Source: Lota lota (Eukaryota; Chordata; Actinopteri; Gadiformes; Lotidae). Taken from it: DNA of 64,000 bases. The stretch lies in assembly GCA_026745465.1 (NCBI GenBank), contig JACYXH010000826.1:5458724-5522723 (forward strand). The letters run 5' to 3'. Positions 24,194-35,078 of the stretch are shown in pieces (positions within the stretch are counted from its first letter, which is position 1; each line of letters starts with the position of its first letter). A program made the translations under genes and the position numbers. The notes under the pieces are model-generated. The model was not told where the DNA came from, did not search any database, and saw only the letters and a program-made list of their open reading frames with translations.

Positions 24194-25915
24194 TTTCTCA
24201 AAATCTAGTCTAGAATAATAAACCAAATCGGTAAAAATGCAAGTAGGACCTACACCAACCTCTCAAGAAAGTACACCAAGCTTTGCGTATCATATTTGTG
24301 TGCTTGAATTCAGGGTTCAGCTTTCACTACATATTTGTTGGAAGATGTCGGATTGCAAGTGCAGTCGAAACACAATCAAGACCCTTGTGTGTTGATCTTG
24401 TGTTCTAAACTGTCTTTTGAGGGGGCTTGCTGCAGAGCTAAAGGACAAACCAGTCCTGGGACATTCACTGGTCTGAGAGTGGACCGTGGAAGAAACCGTT
24501 GACCTCTGAGGCACGGCGAGAGAGAACGTGAGAGTGAGAGAGAGAGAGAGAGCACGAGAGAGAGCGAGAAGGAACTAGAGGGAATATTACCTCACCGACA
24601 AAACTCTCCCGACATCTGATCCCAGCATTTGGGCTCCATTAACCACCCAAGCAAGGACTGCCCCGCACAGGATCGCGTTTCTCTTTCCTACGTGTGATTA
24701 TGTATCTCTGAATAACAAGCCGCCACTGCACCCCCACCAACCCCCCAGGAGTAAATGTCCCTGGCTGTCCCCTCCTCCCTAATGTCCCTGCTTTGGAGCT
24801 GGCTCTCTCTCTTCTCCTCTCTCTGAGATTAATGGATGGTAGTTCGGGGCCCGGGGCCACCTGGTGTCCAAACCTGCTTTGGTTTGCGCCAGCCAAGTAC
24901 ATTCTCTCTCACTCCCTCTTTCTCTCTTTATATTACAACACAACCACCTCCTCCTAAAAACCCATAGCAGTAGTTTAAAGTACACTATCGTTCCTCTCTT
25001 TCTCTCTCCTCACCTTTATTTCCAATCCCCTCTTCCTGTCTCTTTGTCCTTGTACATCTCTCGACCTTCATCTCACCTCCTTCCCTCTTTACTCTCTCTT
25101 TCTGTACTTTTACAACTCTCACTTTCTCTATCCATCATTCATCTCTCCCTTTATCTCTATCATTCTTCTCTTTCAACATTTATATCCCCATCTCTTTCTG
25201 ACTCTGTCCTTGTACATCTCTCAATCTTCCTCCCTCTACAACTCTCACTCTCTCGTGGTTTTTTGTAAGGTAGAGGTGTCGCATCCATTATCCAATCTGC
25301 TCAATGGAGTGCAGCTTTTTTACCAGTGGACTCATCTCAGATGGATCACTTACCCTTTTATCTTACTCTGACAATGCTGCCCCAGTAACCAGAGTCCCAC
25401 AGCCCACAGTGTATGTGTGTGTGTGTGAGAGAGTATTTGTGTGTGTATTAGGACTCTATAGAGGTCCCTCTATTCCTTCTCTTCAGTGCTGCTGGTGATA
25501 GTGCTGCTGGTGGTAGGGCATAATGACCACACGAGAGTTGTGAATATACGATGGCTTTTGTTCTTTACTTGATTGAAACACAACTGAAAGGCAACCCTCA
25601 CACACACACACACACACGGGCAAACAAACTGTGGGAAACGGTTACAATGAAAATACATGTGGAAATAAAGATGGGGCCTGAAGGTGTGACATGAGCACAC
25701 GCAGATACACACACAAACACAGACGAACACACACACATACCTCAATCCCCTAAGTGCCACCCTTTACAGCGAGCAAATAGGCCACCATGGAGTTATTGAA
25801 TGAGAGAGAGAGTGAGAGTGAGAGAGAGCGAGAGCGAGAGAGAGAGCGAGAGCGAGAGAGAGGCAAGAAAAAGGGAGAGGCAAGTGAGATAGAGAGAGGG
25901 AGAGAGAGATCTTAC

Positions 25916-25969
25916 TTGTCTGTTGCGTTCATCGGTGATCCTTTGGATTTGGATCTTTTTCCTCCCCAT
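25916..25969 (-). CDS. mef2d: mef2d first coding exon (residues 1-18, start of MADS box)
   Basis: This exon encodes MGRKKIQIQRITDERNRQ, the invariant N-terminal arm and first part of the MADS box shared by all vertebrate MEF2 proteins. In MEF2 the arm lies in the DNA minor groove and helix alpha-1 contacts the major groove. The ATG sits in a CCATGG-type context (A at 25969), is the only start that gives the conserved N terminus, and begins the family at its usual residue. The exon ends in CAA followed by a GTAAGA donor at 25915, so the intron is phase 0. Directly past the donor the intron becomes a CT-rich run on the transcribed sense (25801-25905). The protein continues in frame with the exon at 22194. 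Confidence 0.97.
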
Positions 25970-26344
25970 GGTTGCGGTGTGGTGGTGGGATGGGACAGGA
26001 GGGGAGGAGGGGGAGGCAGAGGTTAGAGGTCTCAGAGGACCTGCAAAGGCGTTCTGGTAGCTAGTCTGACGCCCTCCAGGCAATGGGTGTCAGAGCCAGG
26101 CTTCAGTTGCTCTGTTGGTCTGGATGTCTGGGGCAGCAGGGAAGGGGGGTCGGGTTGTCTGTAACCCCAGAAGTTATATTGCAAAGAGGGAGCGGGTGGG
26201 CAGAAGATTTGACAGGGCTGGGGGGCTTAGGGTGTGTCCGGCCACGTCCCGGTTCAGATCGTGGTCCACATCGTGGAAGATCGTCGACTCGCCGGCTTCA
26301 CTCAGGTCCTCGCACCGGCTCCTTCAGTTGTCGTCACGCGGCCT
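25970..26344 (-). other. mef2d: mef2d 5'UTR portion of start-codon exon (acceptor inferred)
   Basis: Sequence immediately upstream of the ATG is repeat-poor and GC-rich, as expected of a 5'UTR. Read on the minus strand, a pyrimidine tract followed by CTCCAG ends at 26345, giving a plausible acceptor for a leader exon spliced from further upstream. MEF2 genes usually have non-coding leader exons joined to the start-codon exon, which is known of the family. The exact acceptor is my inference, and an upstream TSS within this stretch is not excluded. Confidence 0.45.
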
Positions 26345-26699
26345 CTGGAGAGCAGAAGGAGAACCGGAAGACGGAACATGGTCACAAACCCGGGAAAGAA
26401 ACACACAACGCCAGCTAGATGAGCGTAGTAATATATGCACCTCTCCCCCTCAATATAACAGAGACTAGACCCAACCTAGCATGGTTACTCAGCATACATT
26501 TTACACTCCAAGAACAGGAAATACCGCCTGTTTCTTGTTGTTGTTTTTTTACGTCAAAGTAGTACACGAAAATATGTGTTGTGTTGTTTTAATGATGATG
26601 CGGGTACTTTGGGAGGGGGGAGGTTGGGGTTCTCTGGTTAAACAGGAAAACACTTCTCATGGGGATAGCGTTTTCCGTGAGAATACAGTGACGGAGGAG

Positions 26700-26960
26700 G
26701 GGGATGGAGTTTGCGGTCCGTGCGCGAATGAGTGTCGAGGCCCTTAGGGGGCCGCAGGGAAGAAGGCTGTGCTGTGTCAGCTTCATTAGAGCCATCCCCG
26801 CCACATCACTGATCTGCCGGTCGCCCGCGGCAACCGGCCGGCCCATGCCCCGGACTAGCCTGACACACCGAATGTGTGTTCCCCCCCCCCCCCCCCCCCC
26901 CAATGGAGTGCAAGGCTCAGCAGAGTGGAGCCGGGCAGAACGCAGGCTAGCCTCGACACG
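26700..26960 (-). promoter_or_regulatory. GC- and CpG-rich block upstream of mef2d start-codon exon
   Basis: This is a compact GC-rich stretch with many CpGs (around 26720-26850 and 26905-26965), interrupted by a 21-base poly-C run at 26881-26901. It stands out from the AT-rich surroundings and could be part of a CpG island or alternative promoter of mef2d. No splice or TATA signal was strong enough to define an exon here. Confidence 0.3.
26881..26901 (+). repeat. poly-C run (21)
   Basis: Homopolymer of 21 C within the GC-rich block. Confidence 0.97.
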
Positions 26961-27384
26961 CTACGACAATCGTATTTTCATTTGTTGTTATATTGCGTTG
27001 ATGACAGTGATATCAGGGTAAAACAATCTGTGCTTCAATAACGTTTTGTCTTCTCAAGAGTATTAAAGCCTGAAGATGGTTTTTCATATCGACCAAAAAA
27101 AGTCAGCATTGCTCAAGTTAGTGTATTGTTCGAAAGGCAATGTTCGAAATACAATGTTAACATTACGTTCTACGGCTGAACAGAAGCAATTCCCTGACAC
27201 TACATGTCGTCATTCCAGACCAGCAAACTCTTCTCCTGATAAGTCATTGACCACTAAAATAACTAAAAACGAATTATTGACCCGTAATCGACTATTGTAA
27301 CATTGTATCAGAGCTTTCAGTCAATCAATATTACCTCCTTGCAAGGTTCGGCAATTTCCTCAAGGCTACGCTTTGTTAGTTTAC

Positions 27385-27560
27385 CTGAGGTGAACCGATT
27401 CAATTTGAACCCAAAGTTACAGAGGGTTTGCTATTCGGGTAAGTTTCACATGCTATTCAATGAGGATGCTCAACAATCTGCTGCCAGCAGCCATGGCGGC
27501 TCTGTGGGCAGGCATGTAGTAGTTGATTTGCTCCCGTTCTAAAAAGGGAAAGACGGCAAC
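27385..27560 (-). other. candidate alternative leader exon with GCCGCCATGG start
   Basis: On the minus strand a CCTCAG/GTAAAC donor ends at 27385. Upstream of it a perfect Kozak/YY1-like GCCGCCATGG (27500-27491) begins a 13-codon open frame that ends in TAG at 27453. With the MEF2-site cluster 160-190 bp further upstream this could be an alternative mef2d leader exon carrying a short uORF. Everything beyond the motifs is inference. Confidence 0.2.
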
Positions 27561-27642
27561 GAAAGCATTTGCACTTCCATGAATGAAAGCACGTCCGGAG
27601 GAGGGACAGCCACAGGGTTGAGGGCCATTTTAAGCCTCACTA

Positions 27643-27693
27643 CTATTTGTAGTTCAGCCTTAAAAATAGCGGCACTATTTTTAATGTGTGTTT
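27643..27693. promoter_or_regulatory. cluster of MEF2 sites with perfect palindromic pair
   Basis: TTAAAAATAG at 27660-27669 and CTATTTTTAA at 27675-27684 are both perfect YTAWWWWTAR MEF2 sites and exact reverse complements, separated by CGGCA. A third, one-mismatch site CTATTTGTAG lies at 27643-27652, and a forkhead-type TGTTTAC follows near 27687. The cluster is 1.3 kb upstream of the start-codon exon of mef2d, in repeat-free sequence. Confidence 0.5.
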
Positions 27694-29728
27694 ACATGGA
27701 AATACACTGACAGTAGGAGCCGAGTCATTGCATTAGCGTTGGAGCATCAGAGCCTAGAGTGGAGTGCAGGCCGCACGACATTGTTTGCATTCCCTCTACC
27801 TGGGAGAACCCCAAAAGTATGTGGCCTATTTAGACCTTTGCTACTGGAACATAGACTGAATGATTCTGGTGCCCTGACAGTGACGCTGCTGTGGGGCTCC
27901 GAACGCATGCTTGCTTTGAGTGGATGCAATTGGCTTAGCCTTGGTGATGAGTTCCCCATGAATTATGCACTGGGATGTTTGGCTTGGAGGCTTCGCGGGG
28001 GTGGAAGAGGGGTTGTACGGAAGGATGGGGGCTGTTAGTAATGTTTGTGTCATCCGTTTTTGGGGGGGAAAAGGGCCTTGAACTAAGTCTGGAAATGTTC
28101 GCATTGAATATGGTTATGAACGTGTTCTTAACTGTCTTATCTGCCTTTCCAATCCTTTCTATAACGTTTTTCATATTATCTATATATATTTTCAAATTAA
28201 TTTAGACTACTTAGCTTGGTATTTCTATGAGCCACTATTTTTATTACATTACATACCACTCAAAGACAATAAATTATAATATTGAATTATGGCAATGCCC
28301 TATTCTATAAGCCGTAATACCTTCTCCTCATAACATAATGTAGCTTCGAAGTGTTTGCTGTGAACGTGATTACAATCCGCTGATAGCAGTTCATTTTCCC
28401 GCCTGTGTGCAGCGGCCACAACAATCAAGCCAGGATATTGCACCGGCAGCGGAGAGGAAACATTGGTCCAGAGTTCAAAGACAGCACTCAGTGGGATTTG
28501 TCTTTAGGGCTGCAGGCTGATCACACATGAAAAGGCTGCTTTATCTGCCCGGGGTGGTCAAGCCTCGACCTTTTTACCCTTGATACTGCCGAGGCTCACT
28601 TCCCATGTCTGATGTCAGACAGCATCTTTGCTCTCGCTTAGAAAGGGACAGGGGGCCTGGAGTGTGTCTGCCGCTTCGCCGAGCACAAGAGCGCGGCGGA
28701 GGGAACAGGCCAGGGCACAGATAAACACTGATAACAGGGATTCCACTGGGGGCCCATAATAGAACCCTGTGGGGAACCTTGCTTTGTTTCATTGTCTTTT
28801 GGTTTCAACAAGGTGTTTGCATCCACAGGTGGGGCCGGGTTGATATCATGGATCAATTACAATGTGTGTGAATTGTGTATAGACTGAACCATTTGAAAGC
28901 AACTTTCAGAAATTATAATTGTAAACTGGTGCACATAATGTTAAACTGTGTCTTTGAAAAGGATTGTTTTGTATACAGATGTCAAAACACTGCCAGTTAG
29001 ACCTTAAGTAATCCCCCTGAGTTAAGACTTGGAGGTTCTGTATTGAAATGTAATCTGCCAAGTTACAAATGTTTTCTCCTTCTATGGGTTGAAATGTAAT
29101 CATCTAAATGCTAAATGCGTATGTATTTCGCTTTTGTTGTTTTTATAAAAGGCCTCTAGTGTTCTTTCCAAATGGGCAATATCCTAAAAGCAAGTTCACT
29201 GATTTTAATTGCCCTATTTTACTTAAAGTCAATAGCAAATTATGTGGAATTTCGAACATAACAAATTTCACAATCATGAATCAACAGGCATAATAAAACA
29301 TACTCACTGGCATAGCTAAACGCAAAAAATGCATTTGAAAATAAAATGGCACTGAGCTTGAACTTTTTTTTCTTATTAACAAAGCATCACCTAGTGCTCA
29401 TCACGGATTGAAAATAAGCACTTTAAGAGGAGGAAAAACATTTCCCATTAAATAAATAAAACGCATACACTGAGCTCCATGTAGGGCAGATCAGGTCACA
29501 AACAAGGGGAGACTTTCAGCAAAGATAAGTTCATGAAAGAACAGTTGAATGTTTCATTATCCCTGACATCTGTTGCAGTTGAGCATTTCATAGCATCATA
29601 GATGTCCTTTTGAAGCTGCTTGTATAGGAAGCCACAGTCCGCTAAAGCCACGGCCGTTTATTGACGCAGAGAAAGTAATAGCCTTTTATATACATATTTA
29701 TATATAGTTACATTTGTAGAAAGCAAAT

Positions 29729-30106
29729 TAGGCCTGCATGATGTGGACAATTTACCTTACTGCAATTATTTTAATTTGCCAGTTATTTTGATTTGCAGCA
29801 GCGATAGTTGGGTTTATCTTGATAAGGCAATTCAACATTCCCATTCAAAACTGGAAGTAGCACTAGGTAGAGAACGTGATTACCTGAACTAAAACATCCT
29901 ACTGTTGACCTTTATTTCAGAATAATTGTTGGTATTTAGTCAGACAATATTGGCAATAGGATTGCATTGATTCCTTGCATTTAAAAATATTAGCAAAAAG
30001 ACTCCACGTTGCAGCTTTCGCAATAGAATCCAACCTCTGCAATATAGGTGCTGAAGCCATTCATATTAAATACAATAATAAATCACGCAGCTATTGTGCA
30101 GCCCTA
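29729..30106. mobile_element. hAT-like miniature element
   Basis: The left end TAGGCCTGCATGATGTGGAC and reverse complement of the right end TAGGGCTGCACAATAGCTGC fit the TAGGGCTGCACGAT terminus of a widespread teleost hAT MITE family. Flanking 8-mers agree at only 5 of 8 positions, so the target duplication has decayed or is absent. Confidence 0.6.
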
Positions 30107-30497
30107 CAGGAAAATGTACAGCGCTACCATAACCCTCAATTACCAAGGACCAATCAGGGGTTAATTGCCCTTCCCGAAAAAGAGCCGCTTGACAATGGCA
30201 CAACGTTTCTCTTTTCCCCCTCTGGCCTGGGACCACAGAGTCTCTCTCTCTGCTCTAGGGCTGACCAGTCCAGACAGATCCAGACCCACCAGCGCCACTC
30301 TAACAGATATGTCTAGATGTGTCAGCGGCTCCAGGAAAGGGAGCCGGTACTGTCTGAGTCATGACATACAGGACATGAAGTGGTCACATGCCCTCCAACA
30401 CAGGCCAGGAAATAATGTGTTGGTGTTTTTTTTTTTTTAAAGGGACAATTCTCTACATGTCTGAGCCATGCGGTGTGTTCAGAAATGACCTGGCATG

Positions 30498-30673
30498 TTA
30501 AAGGGGCCCTATTTTACCACCGGCCTACCAGTTGGCACTGGCGACTGTGTAGGCTGGTAGCCTGATCTATCATTTACCTAGGTGGACACTCCCACTTGTG
30601 ATAGGGCAGATTTAGAAATGGTGTGTAATGGCTAACCAACATCACACCTTGTGGTCAATTATGGGCCCTTTAA
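30498..30673. mobile_element. TTAA-flanked miniature element
   Basis: TTAA occurs at both ends (30498-30501 and 30670-30673). Inside, the left end AGGGGCCCTATTTTACCAC pairs with the right end, whose reverse complement is AGGGCCCATAATTGACCAC. TTAA target duplication with short inverted repeats is the pattern of piggyBac-like and related TTAA-specific MITEs. Confidence 0.6.
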
Positions 30674-31613
30674 AAGTCATTACTCATGAATCATTAATAT
30701 TATGGATAATTACGTTTTGAAAATTATTAAGGCAAAAACAAATTTGTGATCCAGCTTGACAAAATCAGACAAATGTTCACACATTAATAAAGTGAATCTA
30801 TTAAGGCCTGGCACAAACGTTTATGGATCTTTGAATATATTAATACAAATGTCCAAATATTTGTCAAAAGCTCTCTGTTCCAAAATGTCTGGCAATCAAA
30901 GATGGATATTATCAACGAAACAAAAGCCCATACATTTTCTATGAAATGCCAATGTTGACTGGTAACATTAACACATCAATTTATCATCCACTATCAATTT
31001 GTGTGTGTGAGTGTATTTATGTGTCTATCTTATTCTGTGGCATAAGACCAGGCTGAAGCAGATAGATAACAGGTGGTGTATGTACGTGTTTGCATGTGTG
31101 TTTGCTTCTGTGTATGTGCATACTGTATGAGTGTGTGTGTGCATGCACGCGTGTGTGTGCATGTGTATGCGGTCAAATGCATGTGTATGTGTGTGTGTGT
31201 GCGTGCGTGTGTGCAAATGTGTGTGTTGAGGAAGGTTGTCAGTTATTGGAGCCTGGCCAGACGGCTGCTGAGAAATCTATCACTTCATCCCCTCTGCACC
31301 AGCGTCTGCCAGGGCCTCGCCCCAGCCAGCTCCCACCCCCTCCGCCACACTGCCAGCCCTCCAGCCCACGCAGAGCTCACCCTACACGGACACCAACCGT
31401 GCACGGAACCTGCATGGGAGGAGTGCAACTTAAACACACTGCCAGAGCCATGAAGGGCCACTACTGAACACAGAAAAATACAAATGTGTTGGACCCCGTG
31501 GTGTGTTTGTGCTCCTGCCAGATGTGCTGCTCTGCTGGCTTCTATTCACCAAGCTGTTTCAATGAGCGAGGAACAGCGGTGATTACAGCGTTTACTCCCA
31601 ATAATGTGTATAC

Positions 31614-31908
31614 TAGCTGCAACCAACGATTATTTTCATAGTCGATTAATCGAACAATATTTTTTAAAGCAATATGAAATACCTTAACAACTTACGTGTT
31701 AAGGTATTTAACAAGTAACTTGTGATGTCTTAAATGTCCTTGCTTTATCTCACAAGCAGACAAGAAAAACAGACCTATTCCTTTTATAATGATCCACGAA
31801 CCACATATTTAAATTGAACTGCAACATTAAGCAGCAAATATTTGTTATTTGTACATTAATTTTCTGTCGATGGACTAATCGATTACCCAACTAATCATTG
31901 TAGCCCTA
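31614..31908. mobile_element. hAT-like miniature element (TAGGGCTGCAAC family)
   Basis: The left end TAGCTGCAACCAACGATTAT continues TTTCATAGTCGATTAATCG. The right end is GACTAATCGATTACCC...CATTGTAGCCCTA. These are the ends of a common fish hAT MITE. It contains a perfect 13-bp hairpin at 31677-31709. Confidence 0.65.
31677..31709. repeat. perfect hairpin, 13-bp stem, 7-base loop
   Basis: AAATACCTTAACA and TGTTAAGGTATTT flank ACTTACG, inside the hAT-like MITE. Confidence 0.9.
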
Positions 31909-32557
31909 GTATGTATTGTCGCTACTTATGGCGTACCTCGACTTAAAACCTTAAGTTACCTGTCAATCAAAAAGGGGTAGAGCAAATAGGCTCAGGCATG
32001 TCAAAGTCACTGGCCCACCTCCAAAAAACAAGTGATGTGATTCTATAGGTGTGACACCTAGTGGTTCAATCTAGCTATAATCTCTGACCTTCAAAATAAT
32101 GAGAAAACGTTCGTATTGAGTTCCATTTCAGCTGGTTAAACAGTGTACAGGCTAGTGTACAGGGTGAAGCATATAGCAGACATTTACATGAGACCGTATA
32201 GTGGAGAGACCCGGAGATCCAGTGGAGGCTTCAGGTTTCACATCTAGACGCCTGAGCCATGGGCTCTGGAGCAGGCTACCAAAATGATAGATCTATCTGT
32301 CAGTTTGAGTTCCAGGCCGATCAATACTTCAATACCTTTATTCAGCCCCTCTCCGTGGTCAGGGTGTGTGTGTGTGCGTGTGTGTGTGTATGTGTTTGAG
32401 TGAGTCTGTTGCGTGTTTTCAGGTAAGTGTGTGTGCATAGGTGCATGCATGTGTGTGTGTGTGTGTGTGTGTGTCTATGTGTTTGTCTGTCAGTGTGTCT
32501 ATTTGAGTGTGTGAGTATATTGCACATTTGTTCCGGTGTGTGTGTATCTGCGTGCAT

Positions 32558-32566
<9 letters not shown>

Positions 32567-32648
<82 letters not shown>
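32567..32648 (+). repeat. (GT)n microsatellite
   Basis: Pure GT run; GT-rich imperfect sequence starts at 32363. Confidence 0.98.
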
Positions 32649-32649
<1 letters not shown>

Positions 32650-33010
32650 CTGCTCTCATCCTACTGTGATGGAAGAAGCAACCACGGGTTGACAAATGAG
32701 GCTGTCAAAAGTTCCACGTAAACACAGTCACCACCGGGAATGGAAGCAAGTGAAATGTGCGGCAGGTGAGCGCGTGACGTGGGGAGAGAGAGATAGGGAG
32801 ATTTGCCACCTGAGGTTTATCATGAACCACATGGCCACTGGCTCAGATGGCCTCAACAGGAGGAGCAGAAGAATCTTCCACCACAAACCCTTGGACCCAC
32901 ACCAAAGCAGGCAGAAGCCACCAAATGGAAGGATTTTCTAACTGGGCCGTGGAATTCTCTCATCTGACCCGATGGGAACGAGCTTGCGGGCCAACCTTGG
33001 GGAGGGGTAT

Positions 33011-33098
33011 GGGGAGGGAGGGAGGGGGGGAGGGAGGGAGGGAGGGAGGGAGGGAGGGAGGGAGGGAGGGAGGGAGGGAGGGAGGGAGGGAGGGAGGG
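33011..33098 (+). repeat. (GGGA)n array
   Basis: About 20 GGGA units, a potential G-quadruplex former on the plus strand. Confidence 0.97.
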
Positions 33099-35068
33099 GT
33101 GTGTTCTGCCAGCACCAGCTGTGGGATATTTACAGAACTGTGTCCTCATGTTTCCAAGCAACGGGTCGGCCCACCGCCTGCCATACTTTCTGCCTGGTGA
33201 CCGACCCGCTATGCCTCCCCGCTCAACCAGGTTGCTCGGTGGGCAACGTGCTCACCCTGACCTGAGGGCTGAACAGACCGGGTCAGGTCCGGAGGTAGAA
33301 ACCTTCCGAGAAGAGTACGAATCAGAGGAGTAGAGGGAGAAGGAGAAGGCATTGTTTGGAATGGGGAGAGGAGCTGTGACAGTCCCTACGTACACACTGC
33401 CAAGACAGGCAGAACAACATGAACCACACCAACCCCCCACCCTCGGTTTCCTTCTCCCCCCTCAACGTATCAAATCATGGCTGGATCTGGGGAGAGGTGT
33501 GGAGAGGAGATGAGGTGTGTGCTGTGGGTGGGTGGGTGGGAGGGAGGGAGGGAGGGAGGGGGTGGGGGCTCTGTGTTCTCTTCCTCTCTGCTCAAGAATC
33601 CCGCCCCCGTCTCTGGGCTGCCATCAATATTGCAGTCAGCCTGAGCATGCACGTGTACACAAACACACACGCACGCGCACGCACCCACACACAGTCAAAC
33701 ACACAGTCAAACACACAAACACAAAAGGACAACCCATATCTACGTATGTATGATACACACGCGCGCACGCACACACACACACACACACACACACTAAATA
33801 AAACAATCCCATGCACTTTACACAGGGCACACTCTACGTCACAAATCTACACAAAGCCTTACGGAGGAATACTCCTTTGGAAATTATAATCACAACACAG
33901 TCTACGCCCATGTGGTCACACACACGTACGGTTCCTTTCGTCAAAAACATTCTTGTTGATCGGGAGGCATTTAACCCACAGAGGTTTGGTGGGTCTTTCC
34001 AACAAGGTGCAGGGTTTGTTGTTGACACATAGACGTGCCCTTTTCTAAGAAAATTTGAGCATCAGCTATGTAGTTTGACCAGTCAGGTTACATCAATGTC
34101 ACTGGTACAAACCGCCACCAAACACACCCTCAGCCAGGGGATAATGTGACACACATAAGAGAAGGGTTTCCCTGTCATCTTTCCACGCTATTCATTTTGC
34201 AACAAAAGTAAACAAGTGCTTATGTTGGGTGTTAGAGTTTCCTCACTGTGCATATATATGATAAAGCAGGGATAGACCCAACATAAATCACAAACATGCC
34301 AGGGAAAAACATCAAACACAGTGCAATAAATACATTGCAAAGAGTGAGAAGCGTTTTTATTTTTCAAGAAAACTACACTTTGCTTTAGAATTGTATGTGT
34401 TTCTGATTTAATCGATCCCCACAAAGGCACACTCACACAGAAACACAAACACAGACACACACTCTACTAAGGTCACCATTGATCTAAGCAGAATGCTACA
34501 TCGCCAGGTCCCCAGTTGTACTTTCAGTTGGAGGAGTCCTGTGAAGCAAAGGTCATGGGCTAGCCGTTGTGTCCTGACCAGGTGTGCATTAGAAAAGGGC
34601 ATGGATCTATTAGTTATGGGCACCAATATAAAACAAGTTTCACTGAACTATGAGACACCACCCACAAACCACACAAGAAAACAAACCATGACATTTCATG
34701 GGTGGAACACATCGGTGGATTCCAGTTCCATAGAAAGTGGTACGTCATCTACATTTCTCAAAGATAAACTGCAAAATGATCTCTACGCCAGACATGTAAT
34801 GTAAATGAAAATGTATTTTTGGGCTCATGAGGAAGCACTACAAAGAAGAGCAATAAAGAGGGAAGGAGAGATGGATGGAGAGAGACAATCCTCGAGACAT
34901 AACATTGAATGTGATGGCATCAATATGACATGACGGGGTAGAGAGGGTGTAGGCTGCACTCCAGAGATGTTTACCAGGTTTACGCTGGTGGCCGTCACCA
35001 ACCCAACACGTTCTCATCAAGGGCCCCATAAAGGAGACAGACAGGCAGAGATCAAGATAGACGGCAAC

Positions 35069-35078
35069 CTAAAAATAG
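35069..35078. promoter_or_regulatory. MEF2 consensus site CTAAAAATAG
   Basis: This is a perfect match to YTAWWWWTAR inside repeat-free sequence (34.9-35.4 kb) of the putative first intron, with a CACGTG E-box about 55 bp to the right. Single sites like this occur by chance about once per 16 kb, so it is only suggestive. Further lone matches are at 7923-7932 and 14710-14719. Confidence 0.25.

Noticed and set aside
33011-33098. CRISPR-like or coding Gly-Arg repeat in the GGGA array
   Set aside because: Perfect short tetranucleotide repeat with no spacers; the Gly-Arg frames are microsatellite translations.
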